Shown here: piece by piece, positions 57,546 through 64,000 of the stretch | Numbering within the stretch: position 1 is the first letter of the stretch | How the letters are laid out: each line of letters begins with the position of its first letter | Origin: Ctenosaura bakeri | Taxonomy: Eukaryota > Chordata > Lepidosauria > Squamata > Iguanidae | Length of the DNA stretch: 64,000 nt | Assembly: GCA_948474755.1 (NCBI GenBank) | Contig: CAOLHI010001828.1 | Coordinates: 124,001 to 188,000 of the forward strand | Direction of reading: 5' to 3' | Notes under the pieces: generated by a model | Database searches by the model: none | Seen by the model: the letters and a program-made list of their open reading frames with translations, nothing else | Told to the model about the DNA's origin: nothing | Program-made: the position numbers and the translations under genes

Positions 57546-60297
57546 GCACATTAGCAGTGAGGTTGTGAACCCAGATATTCATGTTTAATTTCTATTATGA
57601 TGTTCACAAGAGCCTTCTGTAACTGTCTGGATACATTTCTTTTTCTTTTCTTTTCTTTTTGGCTCAACTGGTGGTATGTTGTGCCTCATTTCTATCAGTG
57701 CCCCAACCCCTTGGTTCAGAGATTCTGGGAACTGTAGCCTCCAAAATAACTTTCCACTGGGTTGGTTTACAGCGTATCCTCAAAGTCAGGATGTTTTACT
57801 TGCACATCCACTGTGCAAGTGGATGACATTTAGACAAAAGGCAATTTCCCAGGAGAGATAATTTAATTTATATTCAGCTTAGGTTACTTAGCAAGTGCAG
57901 AATAAGCTGAACAACAATGCTCAGAACAGTCAGTCTGTCAAAACAATTGCTCTCTGATGCTGGAACAAAGCAAGACAAATGCTTAAGTTGACAGTGTTTA
58001 TGTTTCCAGAGCAATTATAAGATACAGAACATTGTGGCCAAGAGTTCTTCTGAGCTTCTGCTAGCAGAACTGATAGAAGTTTTAACTGTAAAACTAGTGT
58101 CTTAATGATTAGCATGCCTATCTAACTTCCACCAGGCAGATATTCAATTAACCTCCCTTTGGGATCTTCCGACACACCAGATCAATGAAAAGACTTCCTC
58201 TGACCTTAAAGGGCTACAGGAAGCTTCTGTTCTTAGTCTGAATCAATAGGCATTACCTCATTAAGAAATGTGATCCATTACTGTAAATAAGAATCAAGAG
58301 TAGATCCTAATGCAAAGGCACCCTCCTTATTGTCAGATTCAGCATGGGGCACAGGCGGATCAGATGTAGAAGAAAGAAAGAGCCCAGTACCATTAATAGC
58401 CACAAAAATAGGGGTTATTGTGGCAGATGCTGCTTTTATTCTTACTAATTTCTCTCTTCTAGAGATGTATGTCTTTTACAGGAGCCATATCCTTCTTTGC
58501 ATCTGGTTCACCTGGTTGCATAAACATTTTGTAGAATATGTTCAATATGCTGAATTACTTCACAATGGGCCACACCTATGTGAATCATGTGTTCAAGTAT
58601 ATGGCTGGGGTCACTTGGTTATATATTTCAGTTTCCTTCTTTGCACTTGACACAGGTAGTGTCTAGACTGTGCTAAGAGCAATGCACTAATGGGAAATTT
58701 TGCAGCATGGTGCTTTTCGTAACAGTCCTGATACCGTGCCCACAACAAGAGTCTAAAAGTGCAAGCCCTTGTATTGACACATATCACCAAGCTAATTCTA
58801 GAAGTTTTGTCACCAGCAGGATTAGATCTCCTGTAGAGCTAATTCGCCTTAGGTGAGAGCAGGCATGCTGTAATATGAGTGTTGGACTACAGCTCTGGAG
58901 AACAGGGTTCAAATTTCCTCTTGGCCATGAGATCCTACCAGGTGACCTTGTTCAAGTCACACTTTCTCAGTTTCAGAGAAAGGCAAAGGCAATTGTCCCT
59001 GGGCAACGATTTATTGCCCCTGGAACCCTCCAAGACCCTCACTAACTGTATAAAATTAAAGCAAGCAAGCAAGCGAGCAAACAAACAAACAGGAAGCCAT
59101 AAGTGACGAGGTCCACTTCTGGTATTACAAAATGGGTAATTTTTGATGTTAATTAGTACAGGCCCCTCATAATCAATTTAAAGGCTGAATTGCCACTTCT
59201 GCATGCTCCCAGAAGAGGCAGATCACTGGGAAGGCAGAAAAATGTCAATCTTGAGAGTTTGGAGGGCCAAAAAAGCAACCCTGAAAGGCTATGTAGAGCC
59301 TCAGAACTTTGCCTACCTCCTGGTATAAGGAATCATATGCCACTGCCTTCTGAGAGACTGTGAAGAAACATGTGGTTACAAGACTACTGAAGCTAGCCAC
59401 CCTTGATTTAAGAGAATCAAGATCCAAACAAAATGTTTTGGAGAGCAAGCCAGGAAGGATTTGTGTCATGAAGGATTTTACAAAGCTGCATAGTACAATA
59501 GGCTGTATAACCATACAATATGTTATTTCTCCCCCTAACTTTCTGGGGGAAAAACACATACTTTGACAGCATTAGGGACAAAAAGACTGCTAATGCTTGC
59601 CTAGTATAGTCAGGGGCACTAAACAGGATGTCCTTCATTATAAGATGATTCTGGTAATTTTCCAGAGGAAAATGTACTTTAACAGAGCTCTCAGACATCA
59701 TGGAGTCAAATGCAGCACAATAACATTGATGGCTCAGTTAGCAGATCTTAAACTTACTGCCATCTGATAAAGTCAATAAAGTGAGGTGATTGGATCTAGC
59801 TAAAAGAAACTACAGTAAATGACTGCGCTGAAAGGCAAAAAAGGAAAAAAAAAAGGCACTTTACAGATGGAGGAAAATGACTCCGGAGATCTGCTTTTGC
59901 TGTACAAACAATAACTAAATGCAGTTGCTGGGTGAAGCTATCCATCTATTTTGTTGATTCCCTACCCCCTGCCCAAACAAGCATTTGAAATTACTTACAG
60001 ATTTTCCACTGTGGGGAAAGAACAGTAAAAATGCTGTATTCTGCACGAAGTGAAACTACAAGGAAAAGCAATTGGGCCTAATTTATCCCTGATTCAATAC
60101 TGTCCAATTGCTTTGGAAAGTAAGCGTCCAAGTGCTCTACTGGCACATGCTAAGTATTTCTTTTTAAGCAGGCTTCCTCTTTGAGTAAAGTCTGAAGATG
60201 TGTCTGCTTTATTCCTCCTCCCTTCTGACATCCAGCTGAGCAAGTGTGACTCTGCAAAACATCTTGTGCAGGGCTGCTTTGATCTTCTCTCTGACAG
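57546..60297. other. Unique stretch with one SINE, no gene seen
   Basis: (TTTTC)n at 57639-57660. A MITE scrap at 57716-57757. 59740-60130 is motif-rich (see findings). Confidence 0.4.
58864..59045 (+). mobile_element. tRNA-derived SINE, diverged
   Basis: 'gagtgttggactacagctct', B-box-like 'agggttcaaatttcc', 'accaggtgaccttgttcaag' and 'agaaaggcaaaggcaattg'. The tail has changed into 'gcaagcaagcaagc / caaacaaacaaaca' runs at 59062-59090. Confidence 0.8.
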
Positions 60298-60423
60298 GTG
60301 AAGGTGAAGGACCAGAGAGCCTGTCAACCTGCTGGATTCTGAAGACAGCAGATGGCTTTGCCATATTTGTTAATCACAACAACGCTGAAGAGCTGGAGCA
60401 GCTTGTCTGGGAAGGCTGTGTAG
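60298..60423 (+). other. Candidate exon (unidentified), 126 nt
   Basis: A good acceptor (pyrimidine-rich 'tttgatcttctctctgacag' ending 60297) and a GTAG|GTCAGA donor at 60424 bound a 126-nt stretch. It is open in a frame using 2 nt + 41 codons + 1 nt, so it is a symmetric phase-1 exon. The encoded residues look protein-like (WILKTADGFAIFVNHNN, AEELEQLVWEGCV). I do not recognise the protein. No neighbouring exon is evident, so it may be chance or a lone exon of a gene with long introns. Confidence 0.2.
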
Positions 60424-62246
60424 GTCAGATCAACACCTGGCTGCTCTGATCTACATATGAGGAATATAATCTTAGTACAAGAGAGTTCATCCACATGAGG
60501 GTCTTTGACAGCATTGATCTGAGGTTTATTTGTATGTGTTACAGTGAATGCTTGACAGTCCTAAAGGCATCATGCAAATGCCTCAAAACTAACCTCAAAT
60601 GTACTGCTGAATGTTGGTAGTCATTGATGGTCAGTATTCACATCTGTATATCAAGAAAAGAGGAGAAAGATACATTTATTTTTGACCAGATCTAAAATTT
60701 ATGTGAGATTGTCAGAATCCATATCTCAGTGTGGACACTTACCAAAATGTAGGCATCGGTGCTAATAATATGTCTAAAATTCAAATTTCAAATTTAGAAA
60801 GATAACTTTCAAAAAAACCATCCCTCCCCAAAACAGAATAATAATTCCAAGTCCTTAAAGAGTATTTTGTTAACGTTATAGTAGTAATGTCTAAAAAATT
60901 ATTTCCCTATTTAATCTGAGTTCAGAAGTATAAACTAATATCTGAACTACATGATATTTCTTCACCAGGATTTAGTGAGGCCAGCTCCCGGAGTTATAAG
61001 AGCAACTAAAAGTTACAGTTACAGTGAAAAGAGCAATTTTACCCTTTCTTCAGCTGCGATCATCACATATCTTAATTATACATATGTTGTTGGGAAAATG
61101 GAACAAGTAACTCATTTTACAATTTATAATTCAGAGTAATTTATTGCTTTTAATGAGTTACTTCCAAACTTTGCCATCTATGGACACACACCTGTACATA
61201 CAGGACTTGCATCAGAAAAAGAAAGTTGGAAATGTTGTTTTAGTAAATGCTCTAGATTTCCTAGTGGTTACATGCAAGACTGCCTTTTCCTACATATGAT
61301 TATTTGCGGGAGCTGAATGGGAACATTTATATGGCCAAGTCAGTGTAGAGAGCAAAGATTTACTTTACTTTCTATAGATTATAAGGACATTTGTCTCTTT
61401 TACACAAAAAAGCCACTCATATTTTATAGCATGTAAATAAAAGATGGGTACCTCACTGTAAAAACTACTGTTTATCATGGCTCTCTTGAACTGTTAGGGA
61501 TGCAAGGTCAGTAGCAGCCGATTCCTTAAGATTTCATGGTCAGATCCTGAGACCTGGAGCAGGTTCTTATGATGTCCTAAGAGTTGGGGCAGGCAAGGGT
61601 CTGGAAGTAGGCAGACTTCTGGATCATCTGACAGTAGAAACAAGATAATGGTTGATCCAAGTAAATGAGTGCAGAGTTGAGGTAAAACCAGGCAATATGA
61701 CAACACAGAATCAAGGAAAAAGCAATGCATTTTGCACTGGGCAGGCGGATAAGAAAAAGCACTTTGTAGCTGCAGCAGTTGCCACTAGTCCTGCTAGGGC
61801 TTCCATCCGATGAGGCCTTATCTACAACACACGTAATGACACAAGGGAAGTTTTCCCAGGCTTCATGCTGATGCCCGGGCTTATGGAAGGCTCATGGCCA
61901 GCTCTTGGGCAGGTTCCCCCCACCCCAACACTTTTGCCTATAGTGCCAGGGCTTGGGCAACAAGAAAGGACCAGAAGTTACAGTGTTGATGCTTCACTCT
62001 CTGCCTTGCTGGAAATAGAATGATGATTGCACCACTGTCTCTCTACCTATGTCTCCTCCTTCTCGTCTTTTATGCGTATTGACATTGTACAATGTCAGGG
62101 CACCTTTGCACTGAGCTAGAAAACCCTGGAACAAGCTGGGAATGAGGTACCCAGGCTTTAAATCCAGCTCACATCAAACAGCAAAGAAACTTCCTTCTCT
62201 ACCACACTGCTTCCCCTGAGAATTGTCTCCCCTTCTGGAGACAGAA
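60424..62246. other. Unique sequence, no gene seen
   Basis: No recognised repeat or exon. Confidence 0.4.
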
Positions 62247-62470
62247 GACACTTTCACACAACACAGTTCTAGTGCAATATTTGACTTTAACTGTCATGGC
62301 CGTATCCTATGGAGTCCCGGAATTGGCAAGGTAGGGAGGGGCCTTTGCAGTCCTCTGCCAGGGAGCTCCTTTGGTACCTCTGTCCAAGCTACAAACCCAA
62401 AGATTTCATAGGATGCTGCCGTGGCAGTTAAAAAGGAACCATATTGCTGTTAATTGTGTATGAATAGCTC
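62247..62470. mobile_element. Palindromic MITE, second type
   Basis: Left 'gacactttcacacaacacag' + 'ttctagtgcaatatttgac', right complement 'gagctattcatacacaatt' + 'aacagcaatatgg'. The arms include 'atcctatggagtcccggaat' and 'atttcataggatgctgcc'. Related in layout to the GGCC-ended palindromic MITE but with different ends. Confidence 0.65.
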
Positions 62471-62671
62471 CCAGGAGAAACACTCTGAAACGTCAGCCAG
62501 TGCCCTGAGACCTAGCAACCCTATCAACTAATTCTCGTGGTCCATCACCTAAACTTTCCAATGGACTAATCAATACTGCTCCTGTGAAATTCAGAGCAAT
62601 TAATTCAGAGTGTATGCTAGGTCTTAGCCTTTGAAAGAGTGAGGTTATAATAGAGATCAAAGTGATTCAAA

Positions 62672-63260
62672 GGCCATTTCCGCCCTACACTGTTATAGTG
62701 CTATTATTCCATTTTCAGCATCCTGTGGAATTCTGGGGTTTGTAGTTTACTGAGGCCAAAGTGCTCTCTGCCTGAGAATTCTAAATGTCCCTCCCTAACC
62801 TGCAAACCCCAGGATGCCATAGGATGTTGAAAGTGGAATACAGTCAGCCCTCTACATTTGTTGTTTTCACTTTTGCGGATTTGATTATTCACAGATTATT
62901 TGCTGTCACCTCTGCTGCCTCCCTATGCCATTTTTAATAGGAATTGCAAGCCTCATGAGACTGAAAAACTACAAACGAGGCTTGTAAATCTCTATTAAAA
63001 ATGATCTGGGGCAGCAGTGGAAATGGCAGTAAGCCCCACCAGCCACCCACTTCTGCCTTGTGAAGGAAACCTGGTGCCTCAAAGGAATCCATGGTGGGTT
63101 GAATGTGGTGATCATACTTTTTTGTGTGTTAAATATGGTTTGGGAGGGCCTAGAGTTATTCATGGTTTTTCCACTTTCACAGCAGTCCTGTGCCTCTAAC
63201 CCTAGTGAACGTGGAGGGATGACTGTAATAGTATTATAACAGTGTAGTGCAGAAATGGAC
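62672..63260. mobile_element. Palindromic Harbinger-like MITE with nested MITE
   Basis: Left arm GGCCATTTCCGCCCTACAC, right arm GTGTAGTGCAGAAATGGAC, identical in plan to 43144-43343. Flanks AAA / TAA. The Tigger-like element at 62841-63225 interrupts the right arm within 'gtggaata...tagtattataac'. Confidence 0.88.
62841..63225. mobile_element. Tigger/pogo-like MITE, TSD TA
   Basis: 385 bp, ends CAGTCAGCCCTCTACATTTG ... AACGTGGAGGGATGACTG, flanked by TA on both sides (62839-62840, 63226-63227), as expected for Tc1/mariner-pogo elements. Inner hairpin 'caagcctcatgagactg ... caaacgaggcttg'. No transposase, so non-autonomous. Confidence 0.88.
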
Positions 63261-64000
63261 TAAGTGTATGTACATGTGCCTTTCATTCACTATCAAGTAA
63301 CCCCAGACAAACCAGGAGCAGGTGATGATGTGGAAAATCTCCAATGGCAGGGAGCAGTATTCAATATTTGGTGATTCCATTGGAGATGGGGGGAGCTCTA
63401 TGGGAATTCTTCTGCCTTTCAGATTGTATGACAGTTTGGCTCTGTCAGGAGCCAACAGAATGTGATTTCAGTTTTGGATTCAGCTATCCTCCAATCTGTC
63501 ATCTTTGGAAGTTAATAGCAGAAAATAGCTAAGGCTTTGGCAAAGGCCTTAGTAATTGTTGAGTGGAGTCAGCCCTATTTGTTACTTCCCATATATCAGC
63601 TTGGGTTATATGATGGTAGACTTGGTAATGCGGTCACAGCTTGATAAACCACTAATTTGTTTCAGATGAGAAGTACCAGTAATGTAAAATCAGAATCAAT
63701 TATCTAGGAAAGAGAAGATGTACATCCCAGAGATATTTGGATTGGGTGACTCAGGAGATAGATAATATGTTTCAAAATGAGCAATTTTCTACACTGTTGT
63801 TCTTGATATAAAGTGCCACAGAGGCACATTTTTTTTGTAGTGCCGGTGCTGGCATCCAATAAGCAGTTTGAGATTACAATCTTAAATTTGTTTTAGCCTC
63901 ATTAAAGTGTTTGGCACTGGAAAAGATGTGTGCTTTGCCTTTTCTGTTCTCATTACCATTTTAAACTTGTTTCTGGCCTTACTACTTTTGTTTCATCTAC
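63261..64000. other. Unique sequence, no gene seen
   Basis: No recognised repeat or exon. Confidence 0.4.

Noticed and set aside
4905..59045. tRNA-gene-like A and B boxes at several sites
   Set aside because: All belong to SINE heads with LINE-like tails; none folds as a complete tRNA with an anticodon stem.
1..64000. CRISPR array, bacterial operons or plasmid features
   Set aside because: The tandem repeats are micro/minisatellites, and the content is wholly that of a vertebrate nuclear genome.

Overview
This is a gene-poor, AT-rich stretch of vertebrate nuclear DNA. The repeats point to a squamate reptile, probably an iguanian-type lizard (inference). They include CR1, L2, BovB/RTE and L1 LINEs, tRNA-headed SINEs with a BovB-like tail and (CAA)n, a 5S-rRNA-derived SINE, many small DNA transposons and a SPIN-like hAT. 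No intact host gene, rRNA, functional tRNA or CRISPR array is visible on either strand. The only long open frame with a recognisable protein is the C-terminal part of a 5'-truncated LINE-1 ORF2 (11293-12537, minus).

Layout. 1-3.1 kb: two retrovirus-like LTRs in tandem (320-1165, 1324-2294), then a GC-rich DNA transposon carrying a minisatellite (2361-3068). 3.1-9.3 kb: mostly unique DNA, a SINE, a palindromic MITE, and a CR1 LINE split by a solo LTR. 9.3-13.6 kb: a solo LTR with a perfect 5-bp target duplication (9317-10279) and a hAT-like element (10636-13606) split by the L1. 13.6-34.8 kb: scattered SINEs, CR1 and L2 pieces, MITEs and one more LTR (32115-32800), ending in the 5S SINE. 34.8-51.5 kb: long unique stretches with MITEs, a CR1 fragment and a second GC-rich transposon. 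51.5-53.7 kb: a deep nest, BovB LINE > Harbinger-like transposon > SPIN-like hAT > transposon fragment plus palindrome, next to a hAT carrying an 80-bp minisatellite. 53.7-64 kb: SINEs, CR1, MITEs, and a Tigger-like MITE inside a palindromic MITE.

The most distinctive feature is a family of at least 13 non-autonomous DNA transposons that share termini of the type GGCC-(A/C)TTTC-(C/T)GCAC and, where readable, 3-bp target duplications (TAT, TGT, TTA, AAA). Interiors differ (CpG-rich 440-1,060 bp, mid-GC 340-410 bp, palindromic 150-200 bp, a 68-bp foldback), but the ends agree, which suggests mobilisation by one Harbinger-type transposase. Elements interrupt one another in a readable order, giving a relative chronology. 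Two short stretches (4351-4581 and 60298-60423) look like possible host exons or exon remnants, but only weakly.
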